NCBI GenBank assembly: GCA_030040595.1
Contig: JASHTL010000104.1
Location: forward strand, 1-13,190
From: Microcaldota archaeon
GTDB lineage: Archaea; Micrarchaeota; Micrarchaeia; Micrarchaeales; CABMGC01
Direction of reading: 5' to 3'
Length of the DNA stretch: 13,190 nt
Part shown: positions 1 to 7,989 of the stretch, piece by piece
Position numbering within the stretch: position 1 is the first letter of the stretch
Layout: each line of letters begins with the position of its first letter
Notes under the pieces: generated by a model
Database searches by the model: none
What the model was told of the DNA's origin: nothing
Seen by the model: only the letters and a program-made list of their open reading frames with translations
Position numbers and translations under genes: made by a program

Positions 1-177
1 TGGCATATGCTCTTCCTTCGCGACCTGCGCTGATTGCACATGTACCTCCTCGGCGGATCTTCTTGCACCTGCGATTTCCTCCATATCTGGAATGCCAACC
101 TTTTGCTTAGCGCCGAGCGCTTCGGCTATCCTGCTCAACCGCCTTCCGCCGATAGTCCTGAGGTTCTGTTCTGTCAT
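1..177 (-). CDS. N-terminal part of unknown protein (runs off left edge)
   Basis: An open frame of 59 codons begins at the ATG at 177-175 and continues past the left edge with no stop. The protein starts MTEQNLRTIGGRRLSR and is rich in charged residues and alanine (IAEALGAKQK, EEIAGARRSAEEV), which suggests helices, but I recognise no family. It lies 6 bases downstream of the helicase stop codon. The helicase 3' end contains GTGAT, which matches the archaeal Shine-Dalgarno consensus GGAGGTGAT, about 6 bases before this ATG. Close spacing and this site argue that it is co-transcribed and co-translated with the helicase and is a real gene. Function cannot be given from 59 residues. Confidence 0.6.
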   Translation of the reverse strand, partial: MTEQNLRTIGGRRLSRIAEALGAKQKVGIPDMEEIAGARRSAEEVHVQSAQVAKEEHMP

Positions 178-183
178 TGCATA

Positions 184-3100
184 TCACTTTCCCTTAATGG
201 AAGATAAACTGTCAATAATTTCCAGCGCCTTTTGTTCATACTTTGTCCCGATAGCGCTAAGGCCGAAAGCATCGGCAAACTCGCCTGCCATGCCGTATAT
301 GAAAATCCTGTAATCTGACCTAGCGTCATATTTGTCTGCCATAGTGTCGAATTTCCTCAATACTTCGGTTACATAATAGTTGTCCAAGTCGCTTATGCCT
401 AGACTTTTAGCCTTGTCGTAGACTCTGCCTGCATGCATTATCAATGATTCAAAACGCGTTCCATATGCATTCATCAAGGTCCGAAACGAAGCACTATGCA
501 GATGACTATCTATAATTGCCAGCTTCCAAACATTTGCCCACATGTCCTTGTCTAACACATCAAAAGCTCTAGTTCCTATTGCCACCAATCCACTACGTGC
601 TATGTCATCAAGTTCCCTTGCAACTTCCGCCTGGCCTGAATCCCTAAATTTATCTCTAATCTCCAATACTGTTTTCACCCCTGTAAGCCCACGAGTAAGC
701 CGATCGTTGTTCGCCGTATTTCCTACATTGACCGACGCAATCGATATTGCTGCTTTTGCCTTGGTGACCTGTTTTGCGATTCGTGACGGTAATGTAGGCC
801 AGTCAGAAAGGCCGCCTGCATGTTCCTGTTCCAGTTCATCACGAGAGTCGTAATGTATACTGTCCAGAAGTAGGTATTTGTCTATGCCGGATTTTTCTAG
901 AACTGCCAAACTTCTTGATTCGATTTGTCTGGTCCATTCTACACTCAAGCCCAATCTATGTGCCAGATCACCAAGGGTAAGTTCTGTTCCATCGATCAGG
1001 CCAAATCTTCCTACTATTATTTCCTTTTGCCTGTCGTCTAACATGCCGAATGCGCGTCTCCACTCAATGGCAGGCAGAGTTCTTAATGCCACTTCCTCCG
1101 GAGAGTTGGATTCGCCCTGACGTGATATAAACATCTCGTAGAGTCTGTCAAAAATCATATTCTGCCCGGCTTGCGTCAGGCCAGTTCCTTCAAGAATCTT
1201 TCTTATACGAGCCAAGTTGTATCCATGCTCATTTATATCCGCAAGAACACTGCGTTCTGCCTTCAATCCTCCCTCTATTACGAAATAACGGGGTACGCCT
1301 TCCCTAGAAGCAATGTAATCCGCAGCGCCTTTGAATGCAGCCGTATATACTGACTGGCTGATATCGAACTTTCCGGATCTTAAGGCAAGGAGCTCTGTCG
1401 CAACGTTTGCTATTGCAGAGGCAAGTATCTCATCGTTTTCACCTGCGTTGTTTCCCATAAACCTTCTCGAGGCACGTATGATGGTCTTCATGTTTAGCAT
1501 TATTACTGCAGAATAGCCTGCTCTAGAAGCGTTAGTATCTATGCTTGCAAACGCTTTAAGGGCAGTTTCATTGGCATCGGCGCTTACTCTGAGTGGCAAC
1601 CTCTTAGCGAGCATCGTGTAGAATTCCAACGTAGTTGCATCTGGATGGGCTCTCCTTATCTCATTTGAAAATGCATCTATCGATCTGTTGATTTCCTCTA
1701 GCGTTGCACCCTTAAATCTTCCCCTGAACATATCCCCACTTGCCGCCTCGTCGAATACAGAGTCTATGCTCATTCCAAGAAATTCGACCACTGGCATACC
1801 CCTTGTACGTTCGCCGGTAACAGGCACACGTTCCTTTCCGGTCATGCTGCCTCTGAGTAAGTATTGCCAGCCGAACAAGTCTTTGATAAGTATCGGAAGG
1901 TCATGGCTTGTACTATACCTGTCAACTATTTCTATCGCTATCGCGCCTGTCTTCCCAGTTTCTGGCGACTGTCTGAGTACCCTGCCCAGTCTCTGCGTAG
2001 CTACTATCCCCGACTTGGTGGGCTTTAGCATTATTGCGACTTCTGTAGGCGGAGAGTTCCATCCCTCCCTAAGCACGTCCACTCCAAGTAGGACCTGTAT
2101 GTCACCATCGGCGTGAGCTTTGAGTATCCTTCTCCTATCATCTGGATTTACATTGCCATGGACTGTTTCCGCCGAAATGCCTGCGGATCGGAGCATTTCT
2201 GCGAGGTTCTCGATATGGGCTATGGAAAACCCAAATATGACCGTCCTTTTGCCCTTTATACTGCCATGTATGCTTGCCAGCTCGGCTGACTGTTCTTCCG
2301 ATAGCCTTACGTTCTCAGGAATGGCGCCAAGCCCCGCCAACATGCCTACTGCAAGATAGTTTCTGGAAATAGTGTTTAGGTACCGTTCCAGCTGTTTCAC
2401 ATCATAATCGCCACCAAGAATGCGTACGCTCTCAACCAGTGTGGACGTTGTGATCGCATGCGCACTCAAAGGCGTCAGGATGCCTTTTGCCATAGTCTCT
2501 TCAAGGCCAACTTCGTGTATCTTATTACTAAAGAGGCCCCTCCAGGGCTCGCCTTTATCAACAATACCACGCTCCTCGTAGCCGTGCAGTTGTTCGAAGT
2601 ATGGGGTAGCAGTCAGTCCAATGCCCACGGCATTGGGAACGGCCCTTAGTATCCTGTGCCTTTGCTCTCCCAATGCCTTGTGAGCTTCATCAAATACCAC
2701 GAGCCCTACCTCGTGGGGATCAATCACACCATTTACAAGCATGTTCACAAAAGACTGATATGTGGTATTTATCACGTTTGCATCGAGGTTCTGCTTCCTG
2801 TAGCCATAGTACGTCCCTACAGAACCCTCCTGCAGACCCCCTGCTATTACAGCCTCGTTCTGCTCGAGTATCAGCTGTGTTGGAGAGAGGATTACCGTTT
2901 TCAATGGCTTCTCCGAGTGCGTATTTATTGCGCTAACAAGTGCGGCAATCACATACGTCTTTCCCCATCCGGTCGGGAGGCTTATGTACCCGTAACGCTC
3001 TCCGCGTTCCAGAAATGCACCTATGCTAGACATAACTTCTTGGTGATCTTCGGTCAATGCTCTTGTTCCCAAGGCAGGAGCGTTTGCAGTGTTGTAAGCG

Positions 3101-3408
3101 CGTACTGCATCAACAATTGACTGCCTATTCTGCTCTGCCTCTAAACTTTCCCTAGCTTGCGCTTGTGGGGTTTCAAGCAGCGTTGTTACTCTTTCTTCGC
3201 GCATCTCTCTTGCGAGGGCTTCTATTATAGACGCGTCATCCCTTGGTCTTATGCTTCTGCCTCTTGCGGTCTCCTTGACATGATAATAAGGCTCTAGGGT
3301 CTCTATCGGAACATTGGCAAGAGAACCATATACGGCAATCCACACGCTAGTCTTTAGCCTAAGGGATTCCTTGGCGTCGCTTAACTGTCGTTCTCTGGAT
3401 ACTGCCAT
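184..3408 (-). CDS. SF2 DEAH-box helicase fused to a sigma-70-like (regions 2-4) module
   Basis: The 1074-residue protein has a full superfamily 2 helicase core. Motif I is SLPTGWGKT (143-151), motif II is DEAH (240-243), motif III is GLTATP (264-269), motif V is LGVDVLREGWNSPP (441-454) and motif VI is QRLGRVLRQ (472-480), so it should be an active ATP-dependent nucleic-acid translocase. About residues 1-130 form a helical N-terminal region. Residues about 630-845 resemble sigma-70 regions 2 to 4: a region-2-like stretch near 640-707 (RRFMG, SGKFDISQSVYTAAFKGAADYI), a region-3-like helical part near 710-760, and a clear region 4 at about 776-840 with GRFGLIDGTELTLGDLAHRL and EWTRQIESRSLAVL. 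Residues 850-1074 are mostly helical and unrecognised. The start is the ATG at 3408, with GTGA 4 bases upstream and a TATA-like box about 45 bases upstream. A HerA-like ATPase gene lies upstream and an unknown gene 6 bases downstream. The helicase call is firm, region 4 is strong, regions 2-3 are moderate. Biological role is unknown; DNA repair, defence or transcription-coupled work are all possible. Confidence 0.92.
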   Translation of the reverse strand: MAVSRERQLSDAKESLRLKTSVWIAVYGSLANVPIETLEPYYHVKETARGRSIRPRDDASIIEALAREMREERVTTLLETPQAQARESLEAEQNRQSIVDAVRAYNTANAPALGTRALTEDHQEVMSSIGAFLERGERYGYISLPTGWGKTYVIAALVSAINTHSEKPLKTVILSPTQLILEQNEAVIAGGLQEGSVGTYYGYRKQNLDANVINTTYQSFVNMLVNGVIDPHEVGLVVFDEAHKALGEQRHRILRAVPNAVGIGLTATPYFEQLHGYEERGIVDKGEPWRGLFSNKIHEVGLEETMAKGILTPLSAHAITTSTLVESVRILGGDYDVKQLERYLNTISRNYLAVGMLAGLGAIPENVRLSEEQSAELASIHGSIKGKRTVIFGFSIAHIENLAEMLRSAGISAETVHGNVNPDDRRRILKAHADGDIQVLLGVDVLREGWNSPPTEVAIMLKPTKSGIVATQRLGRVLRQSPETGKTGAIAIEIVDRYSTSHDLPILIKDLFGWQYLLRGSMTGKERVPVTGERTRGMPVVEFLGMSIDSVFDEAASGDMFRGRFKGATLEEINRSIDAFSNEIRRAHPDATTLEFYTMLAKRLPLRVSADANETALKAFASIDTNASRAGYSAVIMLNMKTIIRASRRFMGNNAGENDEILASAIANVATELLALRSGKFDISQSVYTAAFKGAADYIASREGVPRYFVIEGGLKAERSVLADINEHGYNLARIRKILEGTGLTQAGQNMIFDRLYEMFISRQGESNSPEEVALRTLPAIEWRRAFGMLDDRQKEIIVGRFGLIDGTELTLGDLAHRLGLSVEWTRQIESRSLAVLEKSGIDKYLLLDSIHYDSRDELEQEHAGGLSDWPTLPSRIAKQVTKAKAAISIASVNVGNTANNDRLTRGLTGVKTVLEIRDKFRDSGQAEVARELDDIARSGLVAIGTRAFDVLDKDMWANVWKLAIIDSHLHSASFRTLMNAYGTRFESLIMHAGRVYDKAKSLGISDLDNYYVTEVLRKFDTMADKYDARSDYRIFIYGMAGEFADAFGLSAIGTKYEQKALEIIDSLSSIKGK

Positions 3409-3447
3409 TTAGTCACGAAGAATTCCAAGGATATGGGTCTTCCATCC

Positions 3448-3460
3448 TACTTAAACATTA
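3448..3460 (-). promoter_or_regulatory. Candidate TATA box for helicase gene
   Basis: On the minus strand the sequence reads ATGTTTAAGTAGG, with TTTAAG centred near 3453. This is about 45 bases before the helicase ATG, so it would give a 5' leader of roughly 15-20 bases, long enough to hold the GTGA Shine-Dalgarno-like site at 3413-3416. The box sits in the 97-base gap after the HerA-like gene, so the helicase may have its own promoter rather than rely on read-through. Confidence 0.45.
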
Positions 3461-3505
3461 GTTTTAGAGTCGAAATAATGGCTATATCCTGTTATTATGT
3501 AACGT

Positions 3506-5071
3506 TTAGTCCAGAAGCGTTAGATCAATCTCCTTGCCGAAAAGTGCGTCAATCCTGAATACTCTTACCCGGTCACGCATCCTCAGCGTTATCTCGAAGA
3601 AAGGCAGGTAGCAAGGAATCGTCTCGGTTATAGTTGCTGAAGGAAAGGCAAGCGAGATTATATCGCGTATCTCTTTCGCAGGCGCAGCGGCGCCGTATAT
3701 GTCCGCGCTTGCAATCACCCTGTCAAGGAATTCAGGCCCGCGTCTCGCCAACATCTGCCTCCTATCCTGAACCCTTATCCTGTTCCTGTCAATCGTTATC
3801 AGGCCCTTGTCCTCAAGCCTGTCTATCGCCTTGAAAGCATCCCCCTCAGTGATTCCGATGAATCTTGCCATGCTTTCGATCTCCCCGGTTCCCTTTCCTC
3901 CTATAACCGCCAGGATCTTCCTGTCAACGTCGCTGAGCTTTCCGCGCACGCTGGGAAGCACGCCTGCTTTATGCACGCTTCCGTCCAATGAAATGGCATT
4001 GTGCCTTCCATCGACAAACGCGTAGTGATCCTCAAATTCGTTCTTCTTGCCGGTTGGCAGCATAAGCTTAACCGCGCATATCGGCATGTACCTCTCCGAA
4101 ACGCTTTCCAGTTCCTCTACTTGCTCCCCAAAGACAAGGAATTTTTTCCTGAGGATCCTTGCCGCGTAAGCTCTCGCGAAATTCTCGTCTACCGATTCCT
4201 TGAGCACTAGGGCACTGGAATCGGAACCTGCACGCACCGCAACTTTCCTTGGCTGCTGTCTTTGGGCCTGGCCTTTGATCTCTTTTATCAGGCCAGCCAC
4301 ACTGACCCCGGTTCTCTCCTTCTTTACAAGCAGCGGAGTGGCGCCTCCGTGAGCCACGCTCCTCGCCTTTACCCTGAACTTTCCGTTTTCGGCAATGCCG
4401 AAACTCATGAATTCACCGGTCTTGAGGGAAGGAAGCCCAGCCAACTGTCTTTTGTCGTCGAATAAGACATTCACGGCCTTGATGTCATTTTCTATTGTGA
4501 GTTTCCCCACGAAACCGTAAGAGCACTGTGCAAGCACGTTCTTGTTGATGTTTGCCGGTCTCTGCGTCGCTACGAGCAGGCCTATGCCCCTCTTCCTACC
4601 CCTTACGCTTATCTCTTCTACCCTGTTCAGGTTTTTGTGTAGCACTTGAGGAGTGAACTTGTCCGCTTCCTCTATAATTACAAGATACGGGCTCCTGGCC
4701 TTCTCTTCTATAGTGTATAGCGCTGATAACAGGGATTCAACCCGCCCTGACTTATCGATCTCGTCAGATACGTCGAATATGACTGGTATGCTGTTTTCAA
4801 TGCTTTTAGTGAGAAGCTTCGCATAGTCCACATTCATCGGAAGATCGGCGCCGTCACCGCCAACCCAGAGCATCTCAAAGGCACTCTTAAGCGAGTTGTA
4901 CTCCCCCTCAGTGTCTATGATGACATAAGGCAGCCCATTCCTCGATAGCTCCTCTGCTATCACCCCCACGAGATACGACTTGCCTGAGCCGCTCTGCCCT
5001 ATGACGCAACATCTTCCTGTGAGCATGAGCTGCGCGTCTATGTTCACATCGCCGCCTACGTTTATCTCCAT
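3506..5071 (-). CDS. HerA-like (DUF87) ATPase with winged helix
   Basis: A 521-residue P-loop ATPase of the HerA/FtsK group. Counted from the ATG at 5071, Walker A is GQSGSGKS (25-32), Walker B is YLVIIEEAD (129-137), an arginine-rich RGRKRGIG follows (157-164), and LLVATQRPANINKNVLAQC (165-183) is the typical HerA sensor segment. HerA proteins are hexameric DNA translocases that in archaea often work with the nuclease NurA in end resection. No NurA gene is visible here. The C-terminal half is not typical of HerA: a winged-helix-like segment (about 379-435) lies between two similar strands-and-loop units, RYMPICAVKLMLP (327-339) and CYLPFFEITLRM (487-498). The ATG at 5071 is preferred over the TTG at 5074 because a TATA box lies about 26 bases upstream, as expected for a leaderless mRNA. 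DNA motor for conjugation-like, repair or defence roles are alternatives. Confidence 0.88.
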   Translation of the reverse strand: MEINVGGDVNIDAQLMLTGRCCVIGQSGSGKSYLVGVIAEELSRNGLPYVIIDTEGEYNSLKSAFEMLWVGGDGADLPMNVDYAKLLTKSIENSIPVIFDVSDEIDKSGRVESLLSALYTIEEKARSPYLVIIEEADKFTPQVLHKNLNRVEEISVRGRKRGIGLLVATQRPANINKNVLAQCSYGFVGKLTIENDIKAVNVLFDDKRQLAGLPSLKTGEFMSFGIAENGKFRVKARSVAHGGATPLLVKKERTGVSVAGLIKEIKGQAQRQQPRKVAVRAGSDSSALVLKESVDENFARAYAARILRKKFLVFGEQVEELESVSERYMPICAVKLMLPTGKKNEFEDHYAFVDGRHNAISLDGSVHKAGVLPSVRGKLSDVDRKILAVIGGKGTGEIESMARFIGITEGDAFKAIDRLEDKGLITIDRNRIRVQDRRQMLARRGPEFLDRVIASADIYGAAAPAKEIRDIISLAFPSATITETIPCYLPFFEITLRMRDRVRVFRIDALFGKEIDLTLLD

Positions 5072-5090
5072 CAATCATACTTGGCAGCGC

Positions 5091-5102
5091 AAGTTTAAAA
5101 AC
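5091..5102 (-). promoter_or_regulatory. TATA box for HerA-like gene; leaderless start
   Basis: The minus strand reads GTTTTTAAACTT, centred near 5097. The first A of the ATG at 5071 lies 26 bases downstream, which matches the usual distance from an archaeal TATA box to the transcription start. No Shine-Dalgarno site is seen. A leaderless transcript starting on the ATG is therefore likely. An ATG at 5078 is out of frame and too close to the box. Confidence 0.6.
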
Positions 5103-5106
5103 AAAT

Positions 5107-6231
5107 TCAGCACTTCTCCAACTTCGAGAAGATACCATCGTAGAACTTCGGCACCATGGATATCCTGAAGGAATCGATGTTCTGCGTGTTTTTTATGTAC
5201 TTGGCCTTCTTCCCAGTCTTGGCAAGTTCTATCAGCTTGCGTGTCAGCCCCTTCTCGTCATCCAGGACGCACATGTCCTTGACCTCTTCAGGCACCGGGG
5301 AGTAGAGAGGGAGGAACGCCGGAGTGCCTAGCGCGATGCTCTCTATCGCCACAGCGCCAAGGCCTTCCCTCTCTGACATCAGCAGGAACGCCATTGCGCC
5401 TTTGAATTCTTTGTATAGTTCGCGTTTTGTCTCAAAGAAGTCCTTCATGCTGACGATCCCTGAAAGTCCCATCTCATCAACCATGGCCTTTATGGAGTCC
5501 TTCTCAGGTCCGTTTCCTATTATAAGGGCCTTTATCGGCACTGTCTCGTTTACCCTTTTTACTATCTGGAGCCACTTGTCCATCCTCTTCTCCTTGATCA
5601 GCCTGCCTGAGAAGACTATCGTCTTTGCCTTGCCTTTCGTGGCCCTGATGCCAGCGATCAGCTTGTCGTCGAGAATCGGAGTGAAGACCGAGATCCTTTC
5701 CCTGTCCACTCCGGCATGGAAGAGCCTCTCCGCTGTCATGCTCGAGTTCGCGACATACTGGCACGCGCCCTTCAGTGTCACTGAGTAGCAGAAAGAGCCT
5801 ATCAGACCGAGGAATCCACCCAGGTAGGATATCCAGTAATCCCTGTCCCATACCTCAACCACCTCAATGACGAGCTTGCAGCGCTTCAGCTTGCAGTAAA
5901 GATAGAGCACGGGAAGGTGGAGCACTGGAAACTGGTTTGATATGATGACATCGTAATCATGACTGAAGATGCGGAAGAGGCCTGCGGTGAAGGCGAGCGC
6001 CTTGGCTATGGAGCGCCTGCCGCGCACGTAAAGCTTCTCCTTGCTCACCTTGTGGAAGGTATGGTATCTCACTCCCTGCTTGGAGAACTCAGCCTGCATC
6101 CCAGGCCATTGCAATGTGAAGAAGTCAATCGCGTGTGCGGCCTTCAGCTCCATGGCCTCATTATAGTTGACTATCTCTATGCCCCCGACATGCCACGGAT
6201 ACGCGACATCGGACACAAAGGCTATCCTCAT
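5107..6231 (-). CDS. GT4-type (GT-B fold) glycosyltransferase
   Basis: A 374-residue cytoplasmic glycosyltransferase that would move a sugar from a nucleotide-sugar donor to a lipid-linked or glycan acceptor. Counted from the ATG at 6231, the N-terminal Rossmann domain opens with MRIAFVSDVAYPWHVGGIE, whose GG loop (16-17) is typical of the family. The second domain starts near VFSGRLIKEKR (206-216) and holds IIGNGPE and the EX7E donor-binding motif EGLGAVAIE (289-297). Length is normal for GT4. An upstream in-frame TTG at 6258 would add nine residues (MIRYYLREH), but it would precede the expected transcription start and the strong family-like start is MRIAF. It lies 37 bases after the membrane glycosyltransferase gene and 35 bases before the HerA-like gene start, so it belongs with the glycan genes. 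Donor and acceptor cannot be named. Confidence 0.9.
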   Translation of the reverse strand: MRIAFVSDVAYPWHVGGIEIVNYNEAMELKAAHAIDFFTLQWPGMQAEFSKQGVRYHTFHKVSKEKLYVRGRRSIAKALAFTAGLFRIFSHDYDVIISNQFPVLHLPVLYLYCKLKRCKLVIEVVEVWDRDYWISYLGGFLGLIGSFCYSVTLKGACQYVANSSMTAERLFHAGVDRERISVFTPILDDKLIAGIRATKGKAKTIVFSGRLIKEKRMDKWLQIVKRVNETVPIKALIIGNGPEKDSIKAMVDEMGLSGIVSMKDFFETKRELYKEFKGAMAFLLMSEREGLGAVAIESIALGTPAFLPLYSPVPEEVKDMCVLDDEKGLTRKLIELAKTGKKAKYIKNTQNIDSFRISMVPKFYDGIFSKLEKC

Positions 6232-6258
6232 ATGCTCACGCAGATAGTAACGAATCAA

Positions 6259-6270
6259 AGTATATGAATC
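6259..6270 (-). promoter_or_regulatory. Candidate TATA box for GT4 gene
   Basis: The minus strand reads TTCATATACTTT, overlapping the stop codon of the upstream membrane glycosyltransferase. Its centre is about 33 bases before the ATG at 6231, giving a predicted leader of only a few bases. The gene may also be read through from upstream, as the gap is short. Confidence 0.4.
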
Positions 6271-7969
6271 ATGTGGTATAGTTGAGAATGCGGTAGAGGC
6301 CCAGGCTTACGCCGGTGGAATTGTTGGTGGTGGCTATAGGCTGGATCTTGTAATTGTGCAGGTCCGTGCTGCACGTGGTGTTCTGGTACGGCGACACTTG
6401 GCACCAGTATCCGTAATCGAGCACATAGCACGAGAACTGGCTCTCAAAGCTCTCGAAACTGGCATTCGAGCTTCCGAGATAGCCGATCTGCGCCGAGCTC
6501 CTGTCCAGCGTGTACCACAAGTCCGGTGTGAAGCTGAAGACAAGGCAGCCCGTAGGTACCTTTGTGTAGTTATCGTAGATGAAGTTCACTGCCCTGAGTA
6601 TTACGCTCTGCTGTGGCATCTGCTGCGGCTTAAGGGTTATGTTCGGTATAAGGGTAACGAAGGGATAGGCTGCTAGCGCTCCGGCAATCATGAAAATGAA
6701 GAGCAGGAGAACGTATCTGGATTTTGCGCCGAAAGCCATGCGAAGCGCGATTGCTATGCCGCGCGAGAGCTCGAAGACTCCCAGTCCTGCAAGGATGGCG
6801 AGCGGTGGCAGGATCTCGAGCATGAAGCGGACATCGACTCCGTAAAGCACTGATCCTGCGTAGAAGAAATCATAGAATACATAGTAGGCGACAGCCCAGA
6901 TGCCAAGCAGCAGGAGCACTGAGAACCTGCCCTTGTATTTCCTCTCAAACATGAAGAGAGCCGCGCCTATGATCGCAGCTACTGTTATTCCCAGGGGCCA
7001 GACCTCGGGATAGTTGTAGATATGGTTGATCTCGCCGAGCAGGAACTCCAGATTGGGGTTGAAATTGGAATTCAGATTGGCCAGCGAAAGGAGGCCCTGT
7101 CCGGAGCTCTGTCCGTAATTGCCCGTCTCCGCCTGCGAAACAATGTAGAGGAACTGGGGAATCAGCAAGACTGCAATTACAGCAATTAGGATCAGATACC
7201 TGATCCCGATATCCCCGTTGCGGAGCCTCCTCCACTTCGCGCGTACGTTCCGGGCCATGCTGCTATCTCCCATTGCGAAATACAACATCACTATTACAGG
7301 CACCAGCAGGAATCCCTCTATTCTTGTATACACGGGCAGAATCAGGGAGAACACGGCCATGGTCGCTGTCGCAAAGCGCTTTCTCTTGATGTACACCACG
7401 AAGAAGAAGAACGCAAAGACTGTAAGCATCATGAACGGAAGGTCTGCGACAGCCTGGGTCCTGGACCAGATGAAGAGCTGCGGGTTCAGCGCCATAAACA
7501 GCGCGGCAAGCACCGGCACCTCCTTCCTGTTGAAGAGCGCTGTTGCGAGGAGGAATACCCCTATTATTGAAAGGAAACCGACAAGCAGCTGCAGGTTGTA
7601 CGCCGTTGCAGTGCTCACTCCGAATATCCAGAATGCAACAGCTATGAAGAACGTCCATCCCACTGGATCATGGTACACGACGCTGTACGGGCAGCTTGTC
7701 AGATATGCGGTTCCGTACTGGCACCAGAGCGCATTTCCGTTGTGAAGTATGTTGAGCGCTATCCCCTGGTATATGCTCTCGTCGAAATACAGCTGCATTA
7801 CTGGGCTGACGAAGAATATGGAGAAGAGCAGGAAGAAGGCTAGTATGGCTATCAGCGAAATGGCGGAATAGACGTTCACGTTGTGCCTGATCGCTTCCCA
7901 GATCTCTCGCCTTCCGGCCGCTGCCGATACGACTAGGGCCACGAACGACGCAAGCACTATCGCTGTCAC
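6269..7969 (-). CDS. Polytopic GT39/PMT-like membrane glycosyltransferase
   Basis: A 566-residue membrane protein with about 12-13 hydrophobic spans between residues 3 and 441, followed by a soluble C-terminal domain of about 125 residues. The acidic pair D63-E64 in YFDESIYQGIALNI sits in the first outer loop, where PMT/ArnT/GT39 enzymes have their catalytic DE. YHDPVGW (99-105), ADLP (175-178) and TRIEG (215-219) also fit this group. Such enzymes take sugars from polyprenyl-phosphate donors and transfer them on the outer side of the membrane. The outer parts carry cysteines (83, 93, 475, 514, 523, 533) that could form disulphides. The start is GTG at 7969, as the only nearby ATG (7974) is followed at once by a stop; no other in-frame start is close. 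It begins 20 bases after the carbamoyltransferase stop and is probably co-transcribed. The exact sugar and acceptor are unknown. Confidence 0.85.
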   Translation of the reverse strand: MTAIVLASFVALVVSAAAGRREIWEAIRHNVNVYSAISLIAILAFFLLFSIFFVSPVMQLYFDESIYQGIALNILHNGNALWCQYGTAYLTSCPYSVVYHDPVGWTFFIAVAFWIFGVSTATAYNLQLLVGFLSIIGVFLLATALFNRKEVPVLAALFMALNPQLFIWSRTQAVADLPFMMLTVFAFFFFVVYIKRKRFATATMAVFSLILPVYTRIEGFLLVPVIVMLYFAMGDSSMARNVRAKWRRLRNGDIGIRYLILIAVIAVLLIPQFLYIVSQAETGNYGQSSGQGLLSLANLNSNFNPNLEFLLGEINHIYNYPEVWPLGITVAAIIGAALFMFERKYKGRFSVLLLLGIWAVAYYVFYDFFYAGSVLYGVDVRFMLEILPPLAILAGLGVFELSRGIAIALRMAFGAKSRYVLLLFIFMIAGALAAYPFVTLIPNITLKPQQMPQQSVILRAVNFIYDNYTKVPTGCLVFSFTPDLWYTLDRSSAQIGYLGSSNASFESFESQFSCYVLDYGYWCQVSPYQNTTCSTDLHNYKIQPIATTNNSTGVSLGLYRILNYTT

Positions 7970-7989
7970 TTCATATCCAAGGATCGGCG

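Noticed and set aside
2656..3120. 154-codon plus-strand open frame opposite the helicase
   Set aside because: It is antisense to conserved helicase motifs, has no promoter or ribosome site, and its sequence looks like no protein family.
4908..5138. Minus-strand frame overlapping the HerA-like start, beginning near 5138 or at the ATG at 5078
   Set aside because: The arginine-rich translation is a shifted reading of the HerA P-loop region and the ATG at 5078 is too close to the TATA box.
7218..7745. 175-codon plus-strand open frame opposite the membrane glycosyltransferase
   Set aside because: Antisense to a conserved membrane protein; composition is that of a frame shadow.
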